Part shown: piece by piece, positions 46,087 to 56,753 of the stretch
Numbering within the stretch: position 1 is the stretch's first letter
Layout of the letters: every line of letters begins with the position of its first letter
Program-made: the position numbers and the translations under genes
NCBI RefSeq assembly: GCF_035222485.1
Contig: NC_085920.1
Coordinates: 4,774,001-4,838,000 of the forward strand
Origin: Podospora pseudoanserina
Lineage: Eukaryota; Ascomycota; Sordariomycetes; Sordariales; Podosporaceae
Length of the DNA stretch: 64,000 nucleotides
Reading direction: 5' to 3'
Notes under the pieces: generated by a model
The model's input: only the letters and a program-made list of their open reading frames with translations
Databases searched by the model: none
Told to the model about the DNA's origin: nothing

Positions 46087-48238
46087 TCACGTCTCCTCCC
46101 CCTGACTCCCCTCCATCTCAGGAGCCTCACTAGACCTCATATCCCCCCTCTCCTCCCCCCCACTGTCCCCCCTCCCTAGATTATGCGTCTTCATATGCCT
46201 CCTCAGCTGGTCCTGCCTGTGGAAGTTCCTGTCACACCCCTCCACCAAGCAGTTAAACCTCCCTTTCACCTCGTGCGTCCGCTTGTGTTTCGACAGGTTG
46301 CTCGACTCGCTGAACCCTTTACCACAAACAGGGCAGGTGAGGGGCTTAGCGCCGCTGTGGACTCTTTGGTGCATTGCTAAGAGACAGATAAGTCAGTGAT
46401 GATGGGGAAGGGAAAGAAAAAGGGGGGAAGGGGACAGACTGAGAGCAGAAGGGTAACGAAACGTTTTGCTGCATAGGTTGCAAGAAAGAGGCTTTTCGTT
46501 GCTGTGAATAAACAGGTGTTGAGTCAGGGCTTGTTTTGCCGAGAAGCCCTTTTGGCAGACGGGGCAGATGTGTGGTTTGTCTATGGGGTTTGTTAGCAAT
46601 TCAACAGGGATGGGAAGGAGAGAGGGAGGGGGTTTCTTACGCCCTATATGTGTCTGCATATGTCTTTCGATTTTACTCCTCTGCGGAAAACCACTCGCAC
46701 CCGGAGCACTCCGCGGGCAGTCATCCCACCCACATCTGAACCCCTGATCCCCTGGACGCTTTTGCGCATGTTTGATGTGGCAGTTGGATGCGTGTCTGAA
46801 CAACGCCTCGGCGTCGTCGAAAACAAACCCGCAGATTTCAGAAGCTCCTTCTTCCCGCCAGAGACAGCGGTGTTCTTCTGTTTCCATCTTGACATTGTCG
46901 TCGTCGTCTGTTGACGTGACTATGGAGAGGCTTCGACTGTGCTTGACGTCGGTCATTTCAACATTAGTCGACGTAGGGGTTAATGGTGAGGGAGTCCCGA
47001 GTGAGGCTGTGGTGTCAGAGGTGTCCAGGGCTGGTTCTGGGGGTGACATTGTTTCCCTCGATGAAATGATGTTACGGTTCTGAAAGCCCCTCATTTGTCC
47101 AGGCCTTGTACTTGGTGGCGGCGGCATGTTCGCGAATTGGACTTTGTGATGAGAGAAGAAATGGGCCGCATAAGCCTCCGGGTCGTGGTACTGGGCTCCA
47201 CACTCTTGTAACATTTGGTTGAGCTGATTCCTTTGGTTTATTTGGTTCAACTGGTTCATCTGCTGGAGGTTGAACTGGTTGAAAGCATCGGTATTGTTGA
47301 AGACGGGCATGTGACATTGGGTATAGATGGAAGGATCCCCCAGTGGACATGGTGTGGTGCAAGGCTGCAAGTTTGAATCGTCGTGAGCAATTAGCAAGTG
47401 GTTTGCAACGCTGCCCACCGCGTTCCAGGGAGGCGATAGTAAAAAGTTGTTTTGAGAGGGCTGGGCCAAACCGCAGCCTAGGTTATTTATTGCTGTTCAC
47501 CAAACATGAGCCCAAGAATAACGCTTAAAGGGGGAACTATGAAAGCCTACATTGTTGTTGGAAATCAAAACTGTGCTGCGGCGAGGACAGACCAGGCGCG
47601 TGGTTGATCGAGATGAGGGCAGCAGCCCCATCACGAACCTCCTCCGGTACATGAACAACAGGCCGCGAGGGGCAGTTCTGGTCTGTACAAGCGTCCTCTT
47701 CGGTTTCACATTCTTCCCCGGTGCACTTGCCCGTCATGGTACACTCGCTGTCACAGCACCCGCTGGCGCTCATTGATTGGCAATCCTCCTCCTCGCAGTG
47801 CGAGGCCATGGTGGAAGACATGTGGTGGTCAAAACACTGCTGGTACGGGTTCGACAGGCCAAGATCGGTATGGAACTGGTGCTGCTGGAGGGGCATGGTG
47901 CTGAGGTCCATTTGATATTGGTTGTTTTGCCATCGCGTCTGCGGCGCCAGAGAAGCTGGAGCCCCGCGATGGTTGAACTGTTGGAAGCCATTGTAGAGGC
48001 CGACGCCCATGCAGGCGTCTACGCAGAGATCGTCGTGCGACTCGTAGGCCACGCTGCCCGTGTTCATCCGCGATGGATCGGTGCCCATATGCGCCATGGT
48101 CTGGTGTGAAAGCTGGCTCTGGGCCATGGCAGAAAAATCGAGATTGCTCAGTTGTTGGTCGCCGCTGCTCTGCGAGTGCCGGTGGAAGCCATCGCCGTAT
48201 CCGGGAAAGCGTTGAGGTTGCCCGAAGGAGCCGTCCAT
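46087..48238 (-). CDS. zafA: Zinc-responsive C2H2 transcription factor, Zap1/ZafA type
   Basis: Four exons on the minus strand (48238-47551, 47477-46641, 46580-46440, 46376-46087) give 651 aa. The N-terminal half is Gln/Asn-rich and holds a cysteine cluster (CEEEDCQ, CCDSEC, GKCTGEEC, DACTDQNC) suited to metal sensing. Then come a CLW-type divergent finger pair (CGFVFDDAEALFRHASNCH, CGWDDCPR), and four C-terminal fingers: HICPVCQKGFSAKQAL, LSCNLCSKTFRYPSAL, LTCPVCGKGFSESSNLSKH and FNCLVEGCDRNFHRQDQLRRH. The SSNLSKHKRTHEVKGRFNC run is diagnostic of ZafA relatives. Introns fall inside or between fingers and keep their spacing. These factors induce ZIP-type zinc uptake under zinc starvation. The start MDGSFGQPQRFPG was chosen; the frame is open further upstream. 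Confidence 0.88.
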
Positions 48239-49614
48239 GATCCGGCGCGCTTCTGAGCGCCCAAGAATTGGGGACGAGAGACGGGGGGTGGGGGGTGGGT
48301 GGGTGAGGGCGAGGGCCAGGGCGAAGAAGAGGGTGGGTTCAGGGCAACGACCCAATAAACGACGAGTCGGCAGCGGGCAGCGAACGGTGGGTTGTGGGCA
48401 CCTAGGGACGACTACTGAGTGTGCGCCGGAGAGGGCATCTACAACGACGACGACAGTGATGGCGGGATGAAAGGCGGGCGGTTGCTTGAAGAAGCTTTGG
48501 GCAAATGGCGGCTCTGCGCTTGAGAATTGATGGGTCGGCAGGTTGTGGATCAGAAAGGCGAGCACGTCGACAATATTATTTTGCACTTTGTGAGAACCTT
48601 GACGGCCTAGCAAAAGACCCGCTGTGCGTCTCTTACTGGTCCCAGTCCCACCTGCCTCACTCGCTCTTTGACTTGTACTTGCAATTGACCAACCAATTCA
48701 AAACTCGAGTGAAACTGTTTTTCTGATATCTAGGGAACAGAATCGTTGTATAATTCAGATGCAGGCATCTTTTGACACCTCCTGAGCGTCCTCTTTCCAT
48801 CTTGTTGGTGGTGTTCTTCCCTGCGGGCCAACTGCCCCCTCCAGGGCACCGGACGTGGGGTTCACAATCGATGCGGGGCTTCAAAGACTGGAAGGAAAAG
48901 GACTATCTTGATTGGCTGGACACTTCATCATTGGTTTCACTGCCATTGTTACATGCCTTTTCGAGGTGTGGACTCGGGGGGGCTCTCTATACTCAAATAC
49001 ATATATGTACATAGATGTCCATGTAACGGGCTGATGTGCCTTCGATCTGTCAAGCCAACAGCATAAATTTCCATGGGCACATGCCACTGTTCGACTCCCC
49101 AGCATGTGAAATTTGCCCATGTTGATCGCAAGTCAACTGATGATGATGATGAGACTGAGACCAATCTTGACTTTGATACGCAGCTCAGGCACCCGGCTTC
49201 CCCAGTAAACTTGACATAACCCGTATATGCACAACATCAGGCCTCTCTCCTCTCATTGGGAAGAGTACTAGACCCCAATCCCATTGTTCCTGAACGACAG
49301 GGCGTTGTCGGCATCTGCCATCAGCAAACGACCTAGCCAAGAGCCTCCTTCGGCTCGGCTTGCCGGGCGCGGGCCAAGCCATCGCCCGCCACGTCAACTG
49401 CCTACAGAGTGCGGTCTTCGCCTTGACGCTGAGATCAAACCCGCCGGTGATATCACCAATCCATACAAACCAGTTCAATTTACAAGTAAATCACTACTTT
49501 CAAAACACCATATTCCGAGTTAACCATCCCGCCCACCAAAACCACCATCACCCAACCTTATCTCCCGCCACAACCCCTCACCTCACTCACCAAAAGTATC
49601 ATATCACCCACACC
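48239..49614. promoter_or_regulatory. Divergent region: zinc factor promoter and lipid-anchored protein promoter
   Basis: 1.4 kb between two start codons. A near match to the yeast Zap1 site (ACCTTnAAGGT) occurs at 48596-48606 as ACCTTGACGGC, 9 of 11 positions, about 360 nt upstream of the zinc factor ATG. Yeast Zap1 activates its own gene, so autoregulation is plausible but unproven. The 120 nt before 49615 are CA-rich and pyrimidine-rich, as in fungal leaders. Confidence 0.35.
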
Positions 49615-50059
49615 ATGGGCAACCTCTGCGGCAAACCCTCCTCGGACGCTTTCTCCTCCCCCGGCCGCCGGCTGGACTCCGCCCCTCCCCCCGGTAAACC
49701 CTCCTCCGCCTCCGTCCCTCAGTCAGTCTCCGCCGCCAAAACCTCCAAAGCCCCCCCGAAAGTCGGTGGTCCTTCCCGGACCCTGGGCGGCGGCGGTGAT
49801 CCCTCTTCATCTCAAGATGACGCGAGGAGAAAAGCTGCAGAGGCAGCAGAAGTATGCCACCCACACTCGCAGCACTTGATGATAATGCTGACACCTCTCC
49901 CAGGCCCGTCTCCAGCAATCCAAAAAGGGCGGCAAGCTACAGGCCCAACTGGATAAAGACAAGGCCAAGACCAGAGTCGATACCCTCAAGGACGCGAGTG
50001 AAATTGAGAGGCGGCATCGGGATGCGGACAGCAATGCTGAGATTTTGCGGAATTCCTAG
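49615..50059 (+). CDS. Small protein with predicted N-myristoylation/palmitoylation signal
   Basis: Two exons (49615-49851, 49904-50059) give 130 aa. It begins MGNLCGKPSSDAFSS: Gly2 with Asn3, Cys5 and Ser following fits dual lipidation, which would place it on the plasma membrane or an endomembrane. Residues about 15-65 are Pro/Ser/Gly-rich and disordered; residues about 66-125 are a charged helical segment (DDARRKAAEAAEARLQQSKKGGKLQAQL, read across the junction; ASEIERRHRDADSNAEILRNS). No enzyme domain is visible. The intron has a CTGAC branch site. I do not know a defined function. Confidence 0.8.
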
Positions 50060-50409
50060 ATTCCCTTGTTTCATGAGGTCGGGTGGTTAAGGTGGCGTTT
50101 TGGGTGTTGTGAGATGCCATTGTTTTGCATACGTTTTGTTTTTGTTTTCTCATCTCACTGGAGCATCATTTTGTACATATTTCACATTAAGAGCAGCGGG
50201 CTACAGCAGGGTACAGTTGATTATCAAGTTGAATTGTTACAATACCCTCTCTCTCTACCTTCCATATACGCTATGAGCACAAAACCCCTACATGATTGAA
50301 ACACCATATGGACGCCAACCAATGTTGTTCCCACTCTGAAAGCTGTCGCCATGATGAAGCATAACAAACCGGCCCCCGACGAGAAATCCTAGCACAAATC
50401 CCCCCTTTT
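50060..50409. other. Convergent 3' flanks of the small lipid-anchored protein gene and PRP5
   Basis: 350 bp between two stop codons; no gene recognised. Confidence 0.6.
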
Positions 50410-53400
50410 TTATGTGATGGTATACCTCCCACTAGCAGGCGCCCTGCTCTCCGCATCCGCTGCTGCAATCGTGCCCTCCCTCAACAACCGAGTAAGCTCC
50501 GAAAGCGCGTTGCCCACCACCACCTCGGTATCACCCTCAATAAGAATATACAACTTCGCCTCCTGGCCCGGCCCGGGCTCCTTCCCGGGAGGATAGTAAG
50601 TACCCTTTGTGGTGATCGACGTCCCAGTAGCCTCCAAGATTTTGGCCACGTTCGTGCGGTTGGTGACCGCCCACCTGGCCTTTTGAGGGAAGTCGTTGAT
50701 CTCCAATGTGGCATGAAAAGCACCCGCATCCGGACCCTTATTGTCAATCGGCTGGCCTGGTCTAAGCTGGCCAGCTCTCGCCAACCGGGCGTTGATTTCG
50801 CTGATGGCTGAGGCAGCCTTATCCAAAGCACCCCCACCCTTGCCCGCGCCAGCACTGCTGCTGCCGGCAATGACGCCGCTGCTCTTGATGACACCGTGCT
50901 CAAGCCCACCGCTAGTCTTGCCCTCCGCCGCCTCCGTCTTGGAGGCATCCCGAGAAACAATGGCGCTGACAGCAGCCTGGATGGCTTCCTTCGCCTTGTC
51001 CTTCTTGGTCTCTTCGTCCTTGTCATCACCCTTGTCTTCTTCATCCTCGCCTTCGGCCTTATGGGTTTTGCGCTCGCGAAGACGAGCAGCTTCACGCTCC
51101 TTGTCCAGCCTCTCCAAACCTTTGCCACCAAATCCACTGGCGTCTTTGGCTTTGCCAGCCTTGACTTTCTCTTTCCAGGACTTGCGCATCTCATTGAGCC
51201 GTTCCGGGACAGGCTGCCCACTCTGCTCGAGAGCCTTGGCCACACCAGGAGCACAGTTCTCTTGCTCTTCGGTGATAAAAGTGACAGCTGTACCGGTGTT
51301 GCCTGCCCGACCAGTTCGGCCGGCACGGTGGACATAATCTTCCAAATGGTTGGGGACATCGTAGTTGATGACCAGCTTCAGCTGCTTCACATCCAGACCG
51401 CGGGCCGCAACTGAGGTGGCGATGAGGATAGGGCAGACACCCTTCTTGAAATCAGAGATGGTAGAGTTGCGATCTTCCTGATCTTTGCCGCCGTGGATGG
51501 ACATGCAGCCGTAACCGCGGCGCAGGAGCTCTCGCAACAGATCGTCCGCCTTCTCTTGACGCTCCACAAAGATCAGGGCGCGAACGTCATCATCGTCGGC
51601 ATACAGCTCTCCGAGAAGCTCCAATAGGCGGACAAACTTCTTGGACTCGTCAATGATCTCCACGACCTGAGTGATCTCGGGCGCCACGACACTGCGTCCT
51701 CCCACCGTGATTTCTACCGGGTCCCGAAGAACCTTTTTCGTCAGAGCGTCAATGATGCGAGGCATGGTGGCTGAAAACAAGATGGTCTGCCTATCCGGCC
51801 TGACATTATTGAAAATCTTCATGACCTGCGGCTCAAAGCCCATGTCAAACATGCGATCTGCTTCATCCAGCACCAAATACGTGGCACGCTTCAGGTTGGT
51901 TACACGTCCAGAATTGGCGGCCAAGAGATCAATCATACGTCCGGGTGTAGCGACAATGATCTCGGCGCCACGCTTGAGCTCGGCGATCTGGTCCTTGATA
52001 GCATTGCCACCATAGGCAGCAACTGCACGAAGCTTCAAAACCTTGGTAAACGGCAGCAGGTCGGTGTAAATTTGGGTGCACAGTTCTCTTGTGGGTGTCA
52101 TGATCAGGGCGATTGGGCCATCGTCGCCGCTCACTGGGTCTTGATCCTTGATGTGACGAAGCATTGGGAGCGCAAACGCCATAGTCTTGCCTGAGCCCGT
52201 CTTTGCCACACCGATTACATCTCGGCCAGACATGATGACGGGCAAGGCTTGCATCTGGATTGGTGTAGGCTTCTCATAGCCGAGGCCTTCGATGGTGTCC
52301 AGGATGGGTCGCGTTAGGCCACACTGAGACCACTTTTGCACAGGTCTCGGGATATTCTTGCCAGAGACTTTGATGCCGTCCAATTCCAATCTAAGCTCGT
52401 TTGCTTCTTCCTCTGTCATTTGACTGAGCTCGAGCGGCTCAACCCAAAAGTTCTTCCGGATTTTGTTGAGCTCAAGCTTGCTATAGTCAATAACGGGAAT
52501 GTCCTTCTTTCTTTTCTTGGCAGCCATGGCGAGAATAGATGACGGGTCGGCCTTGTCTGCCTCGTAACCGTAATTGTCATCACTGTAGTACGCCTCAGGC
52601 TCAAACGCCTTCTTGCCGTTCGCTTGGTTGCCATTTGGTTTTGACGATATGCCGCTGCTTGGAACTTTCTGTTCCAGATCAGCCATAAAGGCATCCAGGG
52701 GATCAATCTCTTCGTCAACATCCATGGCGTTGTCAGCTGGTATTGGGTCTTCCCTCTCGGCAGCGGGGATCTCGGAGTCTACCTCCATAGCCATGCCCTC
52801 TTTCTGGATGCGTTCATCGCGCCGTTCTTGGAGGATTCGCTGTGCTTCGGCCATTTCCTCCTCGTTGCGACCCAAGACAAGATCCAAGTCGTCCTCGACA
52901 TCGTCATCGGCATCAGCATCGACATATGGTGTAGTGTCAGCATTTTCTAAAGCGAAGTCGGGGAGCTTGACAAGTTTGCGCTTGATAATCTCCTCATCGT
53001 CCATGTCGAGCTTGCGCTTTGAGGTTGACTTTTGGTTGTCAGCAGCCTTCTGAAATCCGAACGTACTCAGTGTTCTGTTGGTGGGAAGAAGCCCGGCTTC
53101 CTTTTTGGCTACTATGGCCGACCCTCCCTGGCTGCTCAGTTTTACATCACCAAGTTTGACATCGCCCAGCTTGGTTGGTGAGCTGGCGCGGTTGCCCCTG
53201 GCGTTCCTGGCAATGGCCTTGGGGTCGAATTTGCCGACAAAATCCTGAGTTGACGCCGGAGATGCAGCTGCAGTGGTGGGGGCAGGGCTGGTGGGAGTGG
53301 GCGAGGCCTTCGCAGGGCTGCTGGGGACGGTGCCGCCGGCTCTCTGGTCCATAGCTGCGAGTAGTTTCCTGGTGCTCCCGGCTGAAACATCGGCCTCCTT

Positions 53401-54137
53401 AGCTTCCTTCATGGCGTGCTTCTCCTTCATGGCTTGAAGTTTGCGCAACCGTTCAGCCTTCTTTTCAGCTTCCGACTGAGCTGGGGTTGGTGTAGACTTA
53501 GCTGGCTGTATGGTCGAGATGTTGTCAGTAAAACCTGCGAAAAATGTCGAAAACCAAGGGAACATACCTCGCTGGGCTTGATTGGTGCAGCACTCTCTGC
53601 TGGCTTGGGTTGACCCCGGGGTCGAGTGCCATCCACCCGGTCTGTTGAGCCATCCCGGCGGGGCCTGCGGTCGCGGGAGTCATCCTTCCTAGAACGGTAG
53701 TCTCTGTCCCCTTCTCTACTATCCCTACCATCCCTGCTGCGAGGTCTTCGACGGTCTGGGGAGCGCACCCTATCAGGTCCTCTATCGCGTGACCGTCTCC
53801 TATCACGGTGGCCACCACCCGCACCATCCCGACGTGCACCTCGGTAATAATCGTCATCTCGGCGGTCTAGGGAGCGGTCTCTCCAGCGATATGAGTCGCG
53901 ATCTCTATCTCGGTCCCGCTCGCGGTCACGGTATCGGCGCTGGGAAAGGAGAGACATGTCAGCACCACACTGAACCCTATCTCGGGGGAACCAACTCACA
54001 TCTGGGCTACGGGAGCGGCGGCGGCGATCACGCGAGCCATCACGACGGTCGCGGTCGCGTCGATCATCCTCTTTCCGCTTTCGCGCAGCATGACTTCCTG
54101 CAGGAGATGGTGAGCGCGAGTCTCTGGGCCGAGCCAT
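50410..54137 (-). CDS. PRP5: Pre-mRNA-processing DEAD-box ATP-dependent RNA helicase Prp5
   Basis: Three exons on the minus strand (54137-54000, 53939-53568, 53505-50410) give 1201 aa. The N-terminus is an RS/RD domain ([12 protein letters not shown], long RDRD runs). A Lys/Glu helix and acidic segment follow, then the Prp5 hallmark around [11 protein letters not shown] and the helicase core: Q motif ([14 protein letters not shown]), [47 protein letters not shown] and [10 protein letters not shown]. The C-terminal domain carries [23 protein letters not shown] and [21 protein letters not shown]. Prp5 remodels U2 snRNP and proofreads branch-site pairing during pre-spliceosome formation. The second intron was extended to 53506 because the nearer acceptor would leave 32 nt and the branch CTGAC lies between. 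The first intron is 60 nt and open in frame. Confidence 0.96.
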
Positions 54138-54969
54138 TCTGTGTGGTTTGACGGTGGCTCAGCAATTGTCTGTGGCGGTAAAGTACTTTTATGGAAGCAG
54201 TTGACTTCAAGTTAGTGAGCCGAATCGATGTCTTCGATCTTCATGCCGATGTGGATGTGGTAGCGCTGGATATGATGTCTACAAACTCCCGAGTGTGAGG
54301 ACGGAGGAGAGTTTTGAAGTCGCAGAACATCAAGTCACTGCAATGTGGACCGTGCTGGAGAAGTTTGAAGGTGGGACTTTGGAACACTGCACCGTGTTGT
54401 TTAACAGCTTTCCGTGACTTTCCACTGTGAGGTCTGGGCTTGCTCCTTAGAGCATATCACAGTGCAGGTGAGCACGGTGGAGGTCACCATGACGTATAGA
54501 CTGTGGTTCTGAGAAAGCTCAAAGCCAAAGACTCAACATGATGTTGAAAAACTCAAACAATCTAAATGATATTCATAGAGCTGAAATATCAGTCATATTA
54601 TCATACGCTTCTTTCAACCAATCTCAAGCAATGGCAGTCGTTTTGTGTGTGCGTGTACAAGAGGGCATCTTCAACAAACAAGAATCTCGGCAAATAGTCC
54701 GTGCGAATCCTGTCCCACCTTCTTGAGACCTGGGTCGCAGGTAAACAGCACTACGGCTCTTGCTTGCAGCTTGGGAGCACGGACCGCATCTTGGAAGATT
54801 GGTAGCTAGGGTAAGAAGAAGCTGGCCAACCACCTCCCAGCATAAAATCGCAATCTCCCCAGCAGCGTCACTGCAACAGCTGTTTGTTGCGAACCCCTCT
54901 CACTCCAACAACACCCGCCACCACCACACTACCTCCAATTGTAGCCTCAATTCCACCGCCGCTGTCGCC
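54138..54969. other. Divergent region: PRP5 and HMG-box gene promoters
   Basis: 832 bp between two start codons; no gene recognised. The 100 nt before 54970 are rich in CA and CC, like a leader. Confidence 0.55.
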
Positions 54970-55975
54970 ATGCTCTCCTCTACTGGGCTCGCGGCTGCCC
55001 GCCGGGTCCGCGTCATCGGCATGCGCTCAGTTTTCTCGAGCATTGCCCGTATCTCGACCTGCAGCGCAGCCTGCCCCAAGGTCCCCGCGAGCGTTCGCAT
55101 TGCCGCCGTTTTCAATCGAGGATTTGCCGCCGCTGCCTCCCGCTCAGCTACCAAAACAGCCACAGCCACAGACACCAGGAAGACTACTACTACCAAGAAG
55201 CCGGCCGCTAAGAAGACCACTGCTGTGAGGCAGAAGAAGAAGGCTGCATCGACGAAGAAACCCACAGCCAAGAAGGCTGCCCCCAAGAAGAAGGCTGTCC
55301 CCAAGAAGACAGGGCGCCCTAAGAAGATTGTCAAGGAAGTCCCAGAAAATGTGAAGCTTTTCCGGAAGGTCAAGGAGCTGAAAGCCAAGGCCCTTCTTAA
55401 CGAGCAGCCACGCGGACTCCCAGCAAGGTCGTGGTTGGTTTTCGTGCAGAAAAACGGTGGTGTACCAAAAGGTCAGACCGCTACGGAGTTCATGTCGGCT
55501 ATGAAGAAGCAGTTTGCGGCTCTCTCGTCTGTGGAGAAGCAGGCTCTTCAGGACGAAGCTCGTGCGAACAAGGTGAGGAACGATGCGGCCCTGATCAACT
55601 GGATCACTACGTATCCAGTTGAGACCATCGAGGCTGCAAACTTGGCTCGGAGCCATCTCAAGAGGCTCGGCAAAACAGCCAAGCTCTCCCTTCCTGACCC
55701 CCGCAGACCCAAGGGTCTTCTAAGTCCCTACATCATCTTCACGACTCAGCGAATGAAGTCTGGGGACCTTGATAACATTCCCCCTACGGCTAGAGTGGCT
55801 GCCATTGGCAGTGAGTGGAGGGCGTTGAGTGAGACTGAACGCCAGGTACGTGCCCAGCAGCTATACGACTTTTTCAATGTTTACTAACGAGGCTCGCCAG
55901 CCTTTCTACGAAGCCGCTGAGAAGGACAAGGAGCGTTACAAGGTTGAGAGAGCGTCTCTTTCTCCTTCCCCTTAA
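54970..55975 (+). CDS. Mitochondrial HMG-box DNA-binding protein
   Basis: Two exons (54970-55845, 55901-55975) give 316 aa. The first ~55 residues lack acidic residues and read LAAARRVRVIGMRSVFSSIAR and FNRGFAAAASRS, a clear mitochondrial presequence. A Lys/Ala/Pro-rich basic segment follows (TTTKKPAAKK, TKKPTAKKAAPKKK) with an AT-hook-like GRPKK. Two HMG-like segments come next: about residues 150-220 (LPARSWLVFVQ, FAALSSVEKQALQDEA) and about 240-312 (GLLSPYIIFTTQRMK, IGSEWRALSETERQPFYEAAEKDKERY, completed by the second exon). The arrangement resembles Abf2/TFAM-type nucleoid proteins that package mtDNA. The exact orthologue is not settled. Confidence 0.85.
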
Positions 55976-56753
55976 ACGAACAGAGGGGAGAGTTTTGAGT
56001 CCTCCATCACACCGGCGCCATAGCCTAGCCAGCCATATTGGTGGCTTGAGCTTTGTGAAACAAGGTAAAAATGCGAAAAAGAAGTGACAACCTTGTGGCT
56101 TCTATCCCCCAATCAACATGCAACTACAGTCAGTATGTCTACGACGATAGCTGGCGTTGGGTGTAGTTGGCGGCTGGAAAGGAGGCAGGAGGCCGGGAAT
56201 ATTAGAGACAGATGGGTAGCCCAATGCTGCTAGGGGTGGAGGCAATATTTGGTTCTTTCGCTTGGCTCGCTGTTCAGTTTTCCATCGGTTTTTCCTTCCC
56301 AAAGTCGGGTATGTTCGGTCTGCTTTGATAGTGAGGAGCAGATAGTGTAACTTGTATCAGGAACTGTACAATTTTCTTGTGTCCGGTCTCACCAAAAACA
56401 AACAAACGGATATCAAAACCAGTGTGATGTTGATGGGGGTTTCGTCAGCCCCTTGGTGTACATAGATCAGGTCATAACCATGTTTTGTGTGTAAGATTTG
56501 TGCAACATTTGTGTATTGATATAGAGTCTCAAAATGCCCAATGCGATGTTTATGCCCAGCACCATGCAATGATAGAATCCAGGGGTATCTTTCCCAACAA
56601 TGATAGTCCAACGATAACCAGCCAGCGATGCCATATAGCCCGAATCCAGTTCTCCCCCCCTCATCATGAGACAAGATTCCCTAATCCAACAAAACCTTAT
56701 TCCTTCTTCCTTGCCTCCACCTTTCCGGCCCCCTTCTCACATTTCCACGCCGG
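55976..56753. other. Convergent 3' flanks of the HMG-box gene and a conserved unknown
   Basis: 778 bp; no gene recognised. Confidence 0.55.

Noticed and set aside
48239-48613. Upstream in-frame extension of the zinc factor (start at 48613)
   Set aside because: The extra residues look like translated leader (Pro/Thr-rich, no conservation); the Met at 48238 gives a family-like start.
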